Made by a program: the position numbers and the translations under genes. Source: Promethearchaeota archaeon (GTDB lineage Archaea; Asgardarchaeota; Lokiarchaeia; Helarchaeales; RDOG01). From it: DNA of 64,000 bases. The notes beneath the pieces were generated by a model. It was given only the letters and a program-made list of their open reading frames with translations. It ran no database searches and was not told the origin of the DNA. How positions within the stretch are numbered: the stretch's first letter is position 1; the number at the start of each line of letters is the position of its first letter. Where the stretch lies: contig RDOG01000008.1 of assembly GCA_011365055.1 (NCBI GenBank), forward strand, positions 62,001-126,000, given 5' to 3'. Of the stretch, positions 41,281 through 50,206 are shown piece after piece.

Positions 41281-43023
41281 TTAGATTAAATCATTTATAC
41301 ACAGGTACATGAAGCGTTCCATATAATATAAAAATGGTTGATTAAGAAATCCATTAAAATACATATCGTTTCCATGTCCACCCAAAAAATTCCAGAAAAT
41401 AGAACATTTTTGGTTTGATGATGTAGCATACTTGTTTTTAAGATCAACAGTGCCTAACCACATTATATCGCTCGTTCCTTGATAAATCAAGCATGGAGGA
41501 CTAGTGCTATTTACTATTGCTGAAGGGTTAACAAGATCTCGGCTTCCAGTAATTCCAAGGTCTGAAGTCCTACCGTTTGCAGGATAAAATGGCACATATC
41601 CTTTTATGGTTAAGCTATCACTGAAATAATGGGTATAATTACCACTCCAAATTGCTAAAGCTGCGGCACAACACATTTGACCTCCAGCACTTCCACCTGA
41701 TATTATCACAGATGACAAGTCCGCGCCAAATAATGAATAATTCGCTGCAAGATAATGCGTGAAATTACCGATATGTCGAACCATTTGATCAATCGTAAAA
41801 TCTCCGAATACGCTTGGTGGAGAAACTACCCCAATAAATGGAGAAATAGGAGTTCTTTGAAGCCCATATTGTACGTCAAAAACGACATAACCTTGAGCAG
41901 CAAAATATTTATTCATTTGCATCATATTGCCCATACCTTTTCCGCCGAGAATCCATGCACCGCCATGAATTCTTATTAAAGTTGAATTTTTACCAGGAAG
42001 TCCAACGCCTCCATTAGGCGGTAGATACGCATCAAAGCGTAGCGAAACGCCCTCAGTAGCGTTCGTATAATAGAGTATATCTTGCATTATAATACAATCT
42101 TTTGGAGGAATTCCAAGGAAATATTCAGGTAATGAGAATGGAGTTGTTAAAAAATATGCTTCATCTGCGGGAGATATTTTACTTCTCCAATCTGATCCAA
42201 ATGCAGCTTGAAAATTTAACTCTCCAACATATAAATTAATGGGTGTCATAACAAGTGGCATCATCAAGATTCCAGATGCCGTTAACCCAATAATTGCAAT
42301 CGCATAATAGCTCCGTGGATTCCTTTTTCGGACTTTCAGTCTTAAAAGAATTAATGTATTCGAAATAAAAATAAAGCATAAAAATACCCCCCATCCAGGG
42401 ATGAAAAATCCGATCATCTCTGCGATCATTGGTTCGATCCCACCCATGAGAGTTGCATAAGCAAATAGTGCACCAAGAATTAACCATATATAACAATCAA
42501 GTTTTAATAAAATCTTCAAAATTCTCTTTATTTTATTACTTCTAGATGATGGAGCCCATGAACTGGCTGTTTTTTTATCCCATAGGTCCTTATTATCGAG
42601 ATTTTTCAAGTGAATGTATGCATACCCTACCCCAAAGGATAACACACCCATGTAACTCAATATCACGAGCATATCAACACCTATAGCATTTGCATTGATA
42701 TACGTAACAGAAATCAAGAAATTTCCCAACCACATACCAAGCATTGCGAAGGTCGTAACTAATAGGAAGATATATGAGACTATATTCAGTCTATGCCCCA
42801 ATTTCGTTGATTTATTCAATTTATTTGAATTTTGATAAACGAGTATGAAATTATTGAACAATGTTATTAAAATAATAACTCCAGTAATATCCCATAATAC
42901 AGTGTAAATAGGTATAAGTAAATATAATACTCCAAGAATGATAGAGGTTAAATTTAATGCAATTGCCGCATAACTAACTTTTTTAATAGTTAAAAACTGA
43001 TCTAATTTTTCTCCTATTTTCAA
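41281..43023 (-). CDS. membrane-anchored alpha/beta-hydrolase (BD-FAE/esterase type), paralogue 1
   Basis: The N-terminal ~265 residues hold about seven hydrophobic segments. The C-terminal half is an alpha/beta-hydrolase with the oxyanion motif HGGAW (353-357) and the nucleophile elbow GGSAGG (443-448, Ser445). Late Asp (YQGTSDIM) and His (GGHGND) are placed to complete the triad. This is the BD-FAE/carboxylesterase pattern. The orientation of the hydrolase part, inside or outside, cannot be read from sequence with certainty. The gene at 43095 is a close paralogue in tandem. Confidence 0.85.
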   Translation of the reverse strand: MKIGEKLDQFLTIKKVSYAAIALNLTSIILGVLYLLIPIYTVLWDITGVIILITLFNNFILVYQNSNKLNKSTKLGHRLNIVSYIFLLVTTFAMLGMWLGNFLISVTYINANAIGVDMLVILSYMGVLSFGVGYAYIHLKNLDNKDLWDKKTASSWAPSSRSNKIKRILKILLKLDCYIWLILGALFAYATLMGGIEPMIAEMIGFFIPGWGVFLCFIFISNTLILLRLKVRKRNPRSYYAIAIIGLTASGILMMPLVMTPINLYVGELNFQAAFGSDWRSKISPADEAYFLTTPFSLPEYFLGIPPKDCIIMQDILYYTNATEGVSLRFDAYLPPNGGVGLPGKNSTLIRIHGGAWILGGKGMGNMMQMNKYFAAQGYVVFDVQYGLQRTPISPFIGVVSPPSVFGDFTIDQMVRHIGNFTHYLAANYSLFGADLSSVIISGGSAGGQMCCAAALAIWSGNYTHYFSDSLTIKGYVPFYPANGRTSDLGITGSRDLVNPSAIVNSTSPPCLIYQGTSDIMWLGTVDLKNKYATSSNQKCSIFWNFLGGHGNDMYFNGFLNQPFLYYMERFMYLCINDLI

Positions 43024-43094
43024 TTAAAAATCATACTCCTAACTTTAATCAAGTAGAATTAAACTTAGATTCTTGTTTTATATAAAGATATTTC

Positions 43095-44819
43095 TTAGAT
43101 TTTATCATTTACAGCAAGATAAAGAAACCTTTCCATATAATAAATAAATGGAACGTTAAAGTATCCTGGAAAATATACATCGTTAGAATGACCTCCGAGT
43201 GGTAGCCATATTATAGCGCATTTTCTATTTTCTTTTTCGATATAACGATTTTGTACTCTTCGGCTGACGTCTGGACATAGTAAATCAGAAGTCCCTTGAT
43301 ATATCAAACAAGGAGGGGAAGTCCCATTAATTAGATTTTCGGGATATAAGAGTTCTTGATCACCATCAAGACCACTTAATCCATTTCCAGGATAAAATGG
43401 AAGTAATCCTTTTATTTTGAGAGTTTGGTTGAAATAATGAGAAAAATTTCCACTCCAAATTCCTAATGCGGTTGCCATTGCGAGATGTCCGCCTGCTGAG
43501 CCTCCAACTAGAAAAACAGAGGATAAGTTTGCACCATAAATATTATTATTTGCTAAAAAATGGGTAAAATTTCCAATGTGTCTTATCATATCGTTAATAG
43601 TAAAGGCTCCAATTACATTTGAAGGAGGAGGAGCTAAATACTGAAGAAAGTCTCTATTTAATCCATGCTGTATGTCAAATATCACATATCCTTGAGCAGC
43701 AAAATATTTGTTTCGTTGTATTTGACTTCCTTGACCTTTATCGCCTATTCTCCAAGCGCCTCCATGAATTTGGATAATTGTTGAATTCTTGCCAGGTAAT
43801 CCAGCTCCTTGATTTGGAGGTAAGTACGCATCAAAATATAATGAAACTCCTTCAGAATTATTTTGATAATAAAGAACGTCTTGAATCACGATGCATTCTT
43901 TTGGGTGAATTCCTAGGAAATATTCAGGAATAGAGAAGGGTGAAGTTAAAAAATAATTCATTTCAATTATGGGATCAATTTTATTACGCCAATCATATCC
44001 ATAAGTAGTTGAAAAACTCATTTCAGCATTAAACAAGGTAAAGGGAGTCAGACAAAGTGGCATCATAAATATTCCAGAAATTGTTAATCCAATTATCGCA
44101 GTTGCATAGTATTTCCTTCGATTATATTTCCAATTTCCAAGATTAAGGAGAATTAGGGTCGTTGAAAGAAAAATAAAAGTAAAAAATAATGTATAATGAT
44201 TAAAGCTCATTGCCATGATCCAACCAAATGGTTCAATTGCACCGGAAAAAGTCGTGTACGCAAGAATGATCCCCCAAATTAAAATACCATAAAATATAAT
44301 TTCAAAGGTTAACTTTAATCGCCTTTTAAAATTTGAAGGTATTTCAGATAAATTATCCCCCTTTGAACCCCAAATCTCATTATCATCAAAAAATTTAATA
44401 TTTAGAAATGCAATGGCACTTCCAAAGATTAAAGGTCCAAAATAACAGAAGTATAGAAGTAAATAAGGCCATAAATAATCGATGATTAAGGTAGAATATA
44501 TTTTTCCAATTATAGAGTTAGAATAACCCAAACCCATCATACCTAGAATTAAAAAAATTAAGAAAATATAATTGATAATATTAAGGCGAAATCCTAGTTT
44601 CGATGATTTATTAAGTTTTATTGAGTTTAAATAAATGAGGAGAAGGTTATCAAATAAAGAAATTAAATATATAATGCCAAAAATGTCCCAAAAGAATGTA
44701 TATATAGGAATGGATTTATAGATAATACCAAATATGATACATATAAGATTTAGACAAAAAGAGGTATAGCCAACATTTTTAATAGAAAAGTATTTTTCTA
44801 ATTTTTCTTTAAATGTCAA
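43095..44819 (-). CDS. membrane-anchored alpha/beta-hydrolase, paralogue 2
   Basis: This 574-residue protein aligns along its length with the gene at 41281. It has the same multi-segment membrane half, the segments SYYxAIAIIGLTxSGIxMMP-like, FSIPEYFLGIHPKEC, HGGAW and GGSAGGHL, and a final GGHSNDV. It is the older or newer product of a tandem duplication, with a 71-base gap between the copies. The catalytic Ser, Asp and His are preserved in both, so both should be active. No lipoprotein or secretion signal precedes the first helix. Confidence 0.85.
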   Translation of the reverse strand: MTFKEKLEKYFSIKNVGYTSFCLNLICIIFGIIYKSIPIYTFFWDIFGIIYLISLFDNLLLIYLNSIKLNKSSKLGFRLNIINYIFLIFLILGMMGLGYSNSIIGKIYSTLIIDYLWPYLLLYFCYFGPLIFGSAIAFLNIKFFDDNEIWGSKGDNLSEIPSNFKRRLKLTFEIIFYGILIWGIILAYTTFSGAIEPFGWIMAMSFNHYTLFFTFIFLSTTLILLNLGNWKYNRRKYYATAIIGLTISGIFMMPLCLTPFTLFNAEMSFSTTYGYDWRNKIDPIIEMNYFLTSPFSIPEYFLGIHPKECIVIQDVLYYQNNSEGVSLYFDAYLPPNQGAGLPGKNSTIIQIHGGAWRIGDKGQGSQIQRNKYFAAQGYVIFDIQHGLNRDFLQYLAPPPSNVIGAFTINDMIRHIGNFTHFLANNNIYGANLSSVFLVGGSAGGHLAMATALGIWSGNFSHYFNQTLKIKGLLPFYPGNGLSGLDGDQELLYPENLINGTSPPCLIYQGTSDLLCPDVSRRVQNRYIEKENRKCAIIWLPLGGHSNDVYFPGYFNVPFIYYMERFLYLAVNDKI

Positions 44820-44830
44820 TGAATATGCGC

Positions 44831-45445
44831 CTATTTAATTGATTTTCTTAATTTTAGACTAATATTTTCTTTTTTAGCTAAATCATTTAATATATCCTTG
44901 AGAATTTTAGATTTTGATTTTAAATCATCTGAACCGATTTTCTCTTTTTTAACTATCTCAGTACTTCTTTTTAAGGCTTCTTCCAATATAATAACAGGTA
45001 ACAAAGATACGGCGAGACAAAAAAAACTTCTGGACCTACCTTCATTAAATTCCTCCAACATTTGTTCTAGAATTTCACGTTTTTCATGTTGTTGTTTAAA
45101 ATACTTTGCTATACCGTTTTTTTGAATGAATTTTAGATTGAGAAGTGAATTCTTATGAGAAACAAAAGAATCGACTTTATCCCAATCTTTAATTTTTAGA
45201 CAGGGAAATTCTTCACAATCGCTGCAAACTTCAAATCCTTTCTTCTTAACACAACAAGTTATGATGGAGCAGGATGGATGTTTTTGGTAAAAATCAAGAC
45301 CATCACAACCTGGACATTTTGATTTTGCAGTTGAATGATGGGTAGGACATAATCCACAATCAATACCGCAACAGCCAATAGAAGGATATTTCTTGGTTGA
45401 AATTCTTTTCATATCATTGGACACATTAAAAAGTCTATTATTCAA
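44831..45445 (-). CDS. DUF3795-like cysteine-rich protein
   Basis: The N-terminal ~80 residues have the DUF3795 cysteine pattern: GCCGIDCGLCPTHH, then CPGCDG, CSIITCCVKKKGFEVCSDCEEFPCL. About a dozen cysteines are likely to bind zinc or Fe-S. The C-terminal 120 residues are helical and lysine-rich. The function of the family is unknown; members often sit beside CMD or methyltransferase-linked genes. It starts inside the stop of the CMD-like gene (eight-base overlap), so translation is probably coupled. Confidence 0.78.
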   Translation of the reverse strand: MNNRLFNVSNDMKRISTKKYPSIGCCGIDCGLCPTHHSTAKSKCPGCDGLDFYQKHPSCSIITCCVKKKGFEVCSDCEEFPCLKIKDWDKVDSFVSHKNSLLNLKFIQKNGIAKYFKQQHEKREILEQMLEEFNEGRSRSFFCLAVSLLPVIILEEALKRSTEIVKKEKIGSDDLKSKSKILKDILNDLAKKENISLKLRKSIK

Positions 45446-45740
45446 ATAATTCTTTCATGGCATGAGATGCAGCATAAACACAACCAACTCCGCTTATATA
45501 ATGAGCTACCCTAATTGCCTCTAAAATTTCTTCTTTTGTTGCACCTGCAGCTTTTGCAGCCTTAGCTAATGCGATTACTCCTGGAACAGCTCCATGGCTT
45601 GCGTCTAATACCATTGCAATTAAAAGTTTAAATTTTTTAGGTAATGCACCATCTGAAAGGGCGAATTCTATTGCTTTGCTTATATTGCCATGGAGATCAG
45701 GATCTATTTTCTCATATATCTTTAAAGGATCTAAAGACAT
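45438..45740 (-). CDS. carboxymuconolactone-decarboxylase/AhpD-like protein
   Basis: This 100-residue helical protein has the CMD fold: a DGALPKKFKLLIAMVLDASHG helix pair, then AGATKEEILEAIRVAHYISG. The AhpD CxxC redox pair is absent, as DASHGAVPG stands there. It is therefore more likely a decarboxylase-like or structural member than an alkylhydroperoxidase. Its end overlaps the DUF3795-like gene by eight bases. A strong GATGAGGTG ribosome-binding site lies before its start. Confidence 0.82.
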   Translation of the reverse strand: MSLDPLKIYEKIDPDLHGNISKAIEFALSDGALPKKFKLLIAMVLDASHGAVPGVIALAKAAKAAGATKEEILEAIRVAHYISGVGCVYAASHAMKELFE

Positions 45741-45845
45741 GTATAAATCACCTCATCAAATTTTAGTTATATTATATTATATCTAAAATAAGAAAAAAAT
45801 GATTTATTTATTTTGATTAAAAGAAAAAATAAGAAATTAAGCAAA

Positions 45846-46844
45846 CTACTTTGGGTTTAGAATATCGTTTAAACTTGCATCGCCATATATATTTGTAGCT
45901 AATTTTCGGAGACCTTCAATATTAATGGGTTCATTCGAATTCAAAGGAATTTCAAATGTTTTCAATTTAATTCTTTCTCTTACTTCTTCAACTCTTGTTA
46001 TTTGCTCTTTTTTCTTCTCTTCTAAAAATTTATTACCTTGAATAACCTCATCAGAAATGATTTTATTGATGTATAGACAGTCAGGAGAATAATAGTGTTC
46101 AAAAATTTCTATATCATCAAGTGTCTCCAAAATGGAAGCTTTTTCAGGTATGGTTACAAGACGAAAGGATAGGTAATCTTTTAACATCTGATGGACAGTA
46201 TCACCTTTTTTCTTGATATCCTTAACTTCTTCCAGCAATTCACCCAGTGGAGAGCGCCCATCTAAAATTTTAAGAGGGTTAAGTAGTCTTCGGACACCTT
46301 CATAAGCGATTTTTACCGCACTTTCGGTTGCTCCTGTCATAAATTTTTTCATCAATTGATCAATGAAAAATACAGGAACCTCAAACAAATTTAATGCACC
46401 TCCAGATGGAGGAAAATCACCTATAACATAATCATATTTTTCTGCATCAGCATTTAGAAAGATTTGAAAGAAAGCACTTTGTTTTGCTTGCATGGGAATA
46501 TTTTCTTTTGTTAAAAGCATATCTATCATGCTTTTGAGAGTAGGAGATAATCTTGTAACAACTAAATCATAAATTGTAGCTTTGGCTAACGCAAATGTTT
46601 TTCTTGTATACTCATCAATATAATAATCAGGGTCAGGTTCGATACCCCATAAATTATCGGTTAATTTAGTTAAATTATTTCCAATATCCACACCAAAAAC
46701 ATCAGCTAAATTATGTGCAATATCAAAAGAAACAATTAAAACATTTGCATCTTTTTCAATGTCAGCTATTTTTAGTGCTGTTGCACAAGAAATCGTCGTC
46801 TTTCCGACTCCGCCTTTTCCGGACAGTATAATTATTTTTTTCAT
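45846..46844 (-). CDS. second Get3/ArsA-family ATPase, divergent
   Basis: The P-loop GKGGVGKTT is kept. The switch I region reads SFDIAHNLAD instead of STDPAHSVSD, switch II reads GDFPPSGGA instead of DTAPTGHT, and there is no CxxC near the C-terminus. It therefore hydrolyses ATP with altered switches or has lost regulated activity. Length is 332. The client or partner is unknown; the neighbouring CMD-like and DUF3795-like genes, 106 bases downstream on the same strand, may belong with it. Compare the canonical copy at 35718. Confidence 0.85.
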   Translation of the reverse strand: MKKIIILSGKGGVGKTTISCATALKIADIEKDANVLIVSFDIAHNLADVFGVDIGNNLTKLTDNLWGIEPDPDYYIDEYTRKTFALAKATIYDLVVTRLSPTLKSMIDMLLTKENIPMQAKQSAFFQIFLNADAEKYDYVIGDFPPSGGALNLFEVPVFFIDQLMKKFMTGATESAVKIAYEGVRRLLNPLKILDGRSPLGELLEEVKDIKKKGDTVHQMLKDYLSFRLVTIPEKASILETLDDIEIFEHYYSPDCLYINKIISDEVIQGNKFLEEKKKEQITRVEEVRERIKLKTFEIPLNSNEPINIEGLRKLATNIYGDASLNDILNPK

Positions 46845-47168
46845 ACCAAATCTCCGTGATTTTAGTAAAATGTTTTATCTCATTATCCAAGAGTGAAAAT
46901 AAAATAAATCTTTTATTCATTCTTATAATTCTTATTCTCATAAATTAAAAAAAAAAAATAATAAAAAAGTTAGCTTTAAGAGATTAAAACTATAAGCATT
47001 CTTTTTTATTTTATTTTTCAGTAAAAAATACAAAAAAAATAGAGAAAATGAAGTTATTTTTGGAACATTACAATTGAAAATTTATGCTACCGCAATAATA
47101 TTTGTTCCAGTTTTATTCAAATTTTTCAAGAGAAATTTTTAAACTATTATTATCAAATATATTAACAT
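46845..47168. other. spacer between divergent Get3-like and LRR genes
   Basis: This 324-base AT-rich gap contains A-runs near 46945-46960 and no convincing gene, RNA or operator. The GTG start of the LRR gene follows directly. I see nothing further. Confidence 0.5.
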
Positions 47169-48116
47169 GTGAAATCAAGTTCAAATCAAACATTAATCAA
47201 TTACTTTCAAAAAAAATACAACTTGAACAAGTTTGATTACGAAATTGATACAAATTCGGAAATCATTACCTTATACTTAGGAGAAAAAAACTTAGGAATG
47301 GTTCCTCAAGACTTGTGTAGCTTGAAAAATTTATTCAAATTGTATCTATATAACAATTTTATAAAGGAAATAAAGAATTTAGATAATTTAATAGCATTAA
47401 AGCATTTATCTTTACTGAGAAATGGGATAAAAAAAATTATAAATCTTGAAAATTTGAAAAATTTAACGGATTTATACTTGAATTTTAATGAAATAGAACA
47501 AATAAGCGGATTAGAAAGTTTAAAATCTCTTGAAGATTTAAATCTAAGTTACAATAAAATTCGCAATATTGAAAACCTTGAAAATTTATCTAATTTAAAA
47601 TATTTGCATCTCAAAGGGAATCAAATTGAAAAGATCACTGGTTTAGAATCACTGCAAAATCTTACTTATTTGGACATTTCGGCAAATAGAATTGAAAAAA
47701 TAGAGGGGCTAGATCAGTTAAAAAACCTGAAATCATTAGGTCTAGCGATAAATAACGTGAAAAAAGTTGAAGGATTAAGTAATCTGAAAAATCTAGAGTG
47801 GCTAAATCTCTCCAATAACAACATTACTGAGCTAGAGTATTTTGATGACTTACCAAATCTAAAGGAAGTCTATTTACAAGGAAATCCCATTGATGTATAT
47901 AAAGAATTTGGGAGAATCGAGTTACGGAGATATAGAAAACATAGAAATCTCAAGAAGTTGGCGCTCTCGCACCCTTCTGACTCCCTTCCTTCACCTTTAT
48001 GGCATAATTTTGATAAGTATTTAATATTTGTTGATAAAACGGGGCAAGAGTTAACACCCAGACGAGTGTTTGAAATTATTGAAAGCAAGGAAAAATGTAA
48101 TTGCTATTTTTCTTAA
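47169..48116 (+). CDS. SDS22-like leucine-rich-repeat protein with C-terminal CaaX-like tail
   Basis: Residues ~50-235 contain about eight 22-residue leucine-rich repeats of the SDS22/LRR_4 type, for example LTDLYLNFNEIEQISG, LEDLNLSYNKIRNIEN and LKYLHLKGNQIEKITG. A capping helix and an ~80-residue non-repeat part complete the protein. The last six residues are CNCYFS, so Cys-Tyr-Phe-Ser forms a CaaX-like box. Start is GTG 47169; the overlapping ATG at 47167 runs into a stop. LRR proteins of this form bind partners such as phosphatases or GTPases in eukaryotes; the partner here is unknown. Confidence 0.88.
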   Translation: MKSSSNQTLINYFQKKYNLNKFDYEIDTNSEIITLYLGEKNLGMVPQDLCSLKNLFKLYLYNNFIKEIKNLDNLIALKHLSLLRNGIKKIINLENLKNLTDLYLNFNEIEQISGLESLKSLEDLNLSYNKIRNIENLENLSNLKYLHLKGNQIEKITGLESLQNLTYLDISANRIEKIEGLDQLKNLKSLGLAINNVKKVEGLSNLKNLEWLNLSNNNITELEYFDDLPNLKEVYLQGNPIDVYKEFGRIELRRYRKHRNLKKLALSHPSDSLPSPLWHNFDKYLIFVDKTGQELTPRRVFEIIESKEKCNCYFS

Positions 48117-48298
48117 ACATATAGGTTATAAAATAATTTTAAACGTTAAATCTCCGTAATTTCGTTTACAAATTATTACAAATGATAGAATATTATATTA
48201 TTTTTTGGATGAAATTAGGTTATTAATCTATAGATAAATATTATATACAATTTTTAAACATTGATTAAAATTAAAGAAAATAAAAAAAGGGGGGTTAT

Positions 48299-48577
48299 TT
48301 AATTTATTTGTTTTATTTCCCTGTATTTTTTTATACCGTAGAAAATTCCAACTGCTCCAAAGAATATGCATACAGGAATTATTATCCCAATTATATAATC
48401 TCCAAATGGTCCTAAATCTATACCTGGATAAAATCCTTCTGGAATTTCAAAACCAATTTGCTCAAAACTTGCCTCCATGCCATCTCCTCCAACCCATGCA
48501 AGAAGGGGGATTAAAATTAATAATACGGCAACGATAATGGCCAAAATTAACCAAGTTTTCTTTGTAAATTCAACCAT
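48299..48577 (-). CDS. PDGLE/CbiN-like membrane subunit of a nickel/cobalt ECF transporter
   Basis: The 92 residues form two membrane helices (about 9-28 and 62-82) around an extracytoplasmic loop. The loop begins GGDGMEASFEQIGF, where the usual family motif is PDGLE. This is the small NikN/CbiN-type subunit that accompanies CbiM-type substrate-binding subunits. It lies ten bases after the CbiM-like gene on the same strand. It is short but intact. Confidence 0.78.
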   Translation of the reverse strand: MVEFTKKTWLILAIIVAVLLILIPLLAWVGGDGMEASFEQIGFEIPEGFYPGIDLGPFGDYIIGIIIPVCIFFGAVGIFYGIKKYREIKQIN

Positions 48578-48587
48578 AATACATCAC

Positions 48588-49277
48588 CTACTCAAAAGAC
48601 AACTCCAATAATTCATTTGTTGAAATTAATTCAGGTTTTGCCTTCATTATAAACGCAAGGACGGCACAAGTAATCAGCACTTCCCCTATTCCTATGATAG
48701 CATGCCAGAAAACTAAAAATTCAATTAATATAAGATTTGTAGTTGGACTTAATTGAGTGATACTAGAAGATAGGGAGATTTCAATTCCTAATAACAACGC
48801 AGCTAGGACTATTGTTATGTAGCTTGCAATTCCTGTACTAATGAGGAGGTTAGACTTGTCGTCAATTTTGCCTTTTAAAATTTTAACTAAGCCAAAAACA
48901 ATTAAGAATCCGAGGAAACAACCAATAACTCCCATGTTAAAAATATTTAGACCAATAACCGTTATTCCTCCATCTCCAAAAAGCATTTGGACTAATAGAA
49001 CCAAAGTCATTACAATCGCACCAGCATAAGGACTTAATAATACTGCAACCAAAACTCCACCAACTAAATGACCTGAAACTAGTGGAGCCACAGGAAAGTT
49101 AACAAATTGAGCGGCAAAAATAAATGCTGCCATTATACCTATAAAAGGAATCATTTTCTCCATGTCATATTTTTCATCTTTGCTCAATTTATAAATTGAG
49201 AATACGATGACACAAGCGGATACTATTAATAATAAGATCCATATCCATGGTTCAATTATACCATCAGGTACGTGCAT
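48588..49277 (-). CDS. CbiM/NikM-type nickel/cobalt transport substrate-binding subunit
   Basis: The 229-residue protein begins MHVPDG, whose amino-terminal Met/His ligate the metal ion in CbiM/NikM. Its helices then follow the family pattern, with APLVSGHLVGG (about 85-95) and the metal-binding His region VSGHL present. It imports Ni2+ or Co2+ with the CbiN-like, CbiQ-like and CbiO-like partners. The AGGAGG-type ribosome-binding site is at 49287-49293, immediately beside operator 1. Two NikR-type sites upstream favour nickel as substrate. Confidence 0.92.
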   Translation of the reverse strand: MHVPDGIIEPWIWILLLIVSACVIVFSIYKLSKDEKYDMEKMIPFIGIMAAFIFAAQFVNFPVAPLVSGHLVGGVLVAVLLSPYAGAIVMTLVLLVQMLFGDGGITVIGLNIFNMGVIGCFLGFLIVFGLVKILKGKIDDKSNLLISTGIASYITIVLAALLLGIEISLSSSITQLSPTTNLILIEFLVFWHAIIGIGEVLITCAVLAFIMKAKPELISTNELLELSFE

Positions 49278-49295
49278 TTTTCATTAATCCTCCAA

Positions 49296-49323
49296 GTAAT
49301 ACTTTTTTTGAATTTAGTACTAC
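49296..49323. promoter_or_regulatory. NikR-like operator 1
   Basis: GTAATAC - 14 bases - GTACTAC: an inverted repeat with one mismatch (arms 6 of 7 complementary), 28 bases in all. Flanking A and T extend both arms. It sits next to the ribosome-binding site of the CbiM-like gene on the minus strand. Same total length as the E. coli NikR site GTATGA-N16-TCATAC. Confidence 0.6.
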
Positions 49324-49344
49324 TAAAAATACAAAACAATATAA

Positions 49345-49372
49345 GTATTACTCATATTTATCAAAGTAATAC
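49345..49372. promoter_or_regulatory. NikR-like operator 2
   Basis: GTATTAC - 14 bases - GTAATAC is a perfect inverted repeat of 28 bases. With the adjoining A and T the arms are AGTATTACT and AGTAATACT, nine perfect base pairs. It directly precedes the TATA-like cttaaaaatatta (about 49376-49388) of the CbiQ-like gene. Operator 1 lies 49 bases away centre to centre, so dimers could bind in tandem between the divergent genes. Confidence 0.65.
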
Positions 49373-49408
49373 TCACTTAAAAATATTAACATTTTAAATT
49401 GAAAAAAA

Positions 49409-50206
49409 ATGAGTTTTATCCCTTTTAGAAGCGAAACTGAAATTAATCACCTTTCCAGAATAAATCCGGAAATAAGAGTAATAATTGCATTAATCTTTGG
49501 AGTTGTTACTGTATTTTTAAAATATTTAATTTCATTTTTGATAATTATTATAGTTCTTACTATTATTGGTTTATTTACACGCGTGAAATTTATTCCAATA
49601 TTTAGGAGAACGGTATCTATTTTACCGATTGTAATCATGTTAACTTTATTCATACCAATTACATCAGGGCAAGTTGTAATTTTCTCATTTCCATTCATTG
49701 TTTGGCAAATCAATATTTATAGGGATGGTATTGTAATAGCGTTGAATTTTGCAATAAGAATGCTTTCAATTTTTTATTTTTTTATGATATTTCTTTCAAG
49801 TTTATCACTCACAGAATTTACTCGATTAAGAATATTTCCGACCATAATATCTGGTTCTTTATTAATTATGATTAATTTTATTCCAGTTTTCATGATGCAA
49901 GAACGGAAATTAATTGAATCCCAACAATTAAGGGGTAAAAAATTATCTAGTAGAAGCGAAAAAGTTCGTTCTGCAGGAAATATCATTGGAACAACTTTAA
50001 TAAAAGCATATGAACAATCGGAAAGAACATATGAGTCCATGAGGTTGAGAGGATTTGGAGGAAAACTCCAATTAAAAAAATTAAAAATTAGAGCTTCAGA
50101 CATTTTTTGGTTAATTTCTGTAAGCTTATTTGTACTTTCAATATTAATCTTGTTTGAATTTTATTGGAGAATTGATTTATGGAAAGTAATTGGATTATCT
50201 GTGTAA
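49409..50206 (+). CDS. CbiQ/EcfT-type transmembrane subunit of a nickel/cobalt transporter
   Basis: The 265 residues hold about six hydrophobic segments. Near 193-214 is the CbiQ/EcfT coupling-helix motif, recognisable as AYEQSERTYESMRLRGFGG, with the Arg-Gly pair that contacts the ATPase. It opens with the basic-acidic motif MSFIPFRSETEINHLS. The ATPase gene overlaps its last 28 bases. It faces the CbiM- and CbiN-like genes across the operator region, so the transporter is encoded in two divergent halves. Confidence 0.9.
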   Translation: MSFIPFRSETEINHLSRINPEIRVIIALIFGVVTVFLKYLISFLIIIIVLTIIGLFTRVKFIPIFRRTVSILPIVIMLTLFIPITSGQVVIFSFPFIVWQINIYRDGIVIALNFAIRMLSIFYFFMIFLSSLSLTEFTRLRIFPTIISGSLLIMINFIPVFMMQERKLIESQQLRGKKLSSRSEKVRSAGNIIGTTLIKAYEQSERTYESMRLRGFGGKLQLKKLKIRASDIFWLISVSLFVLSILILFEFYWRIDLWKVIGLSV

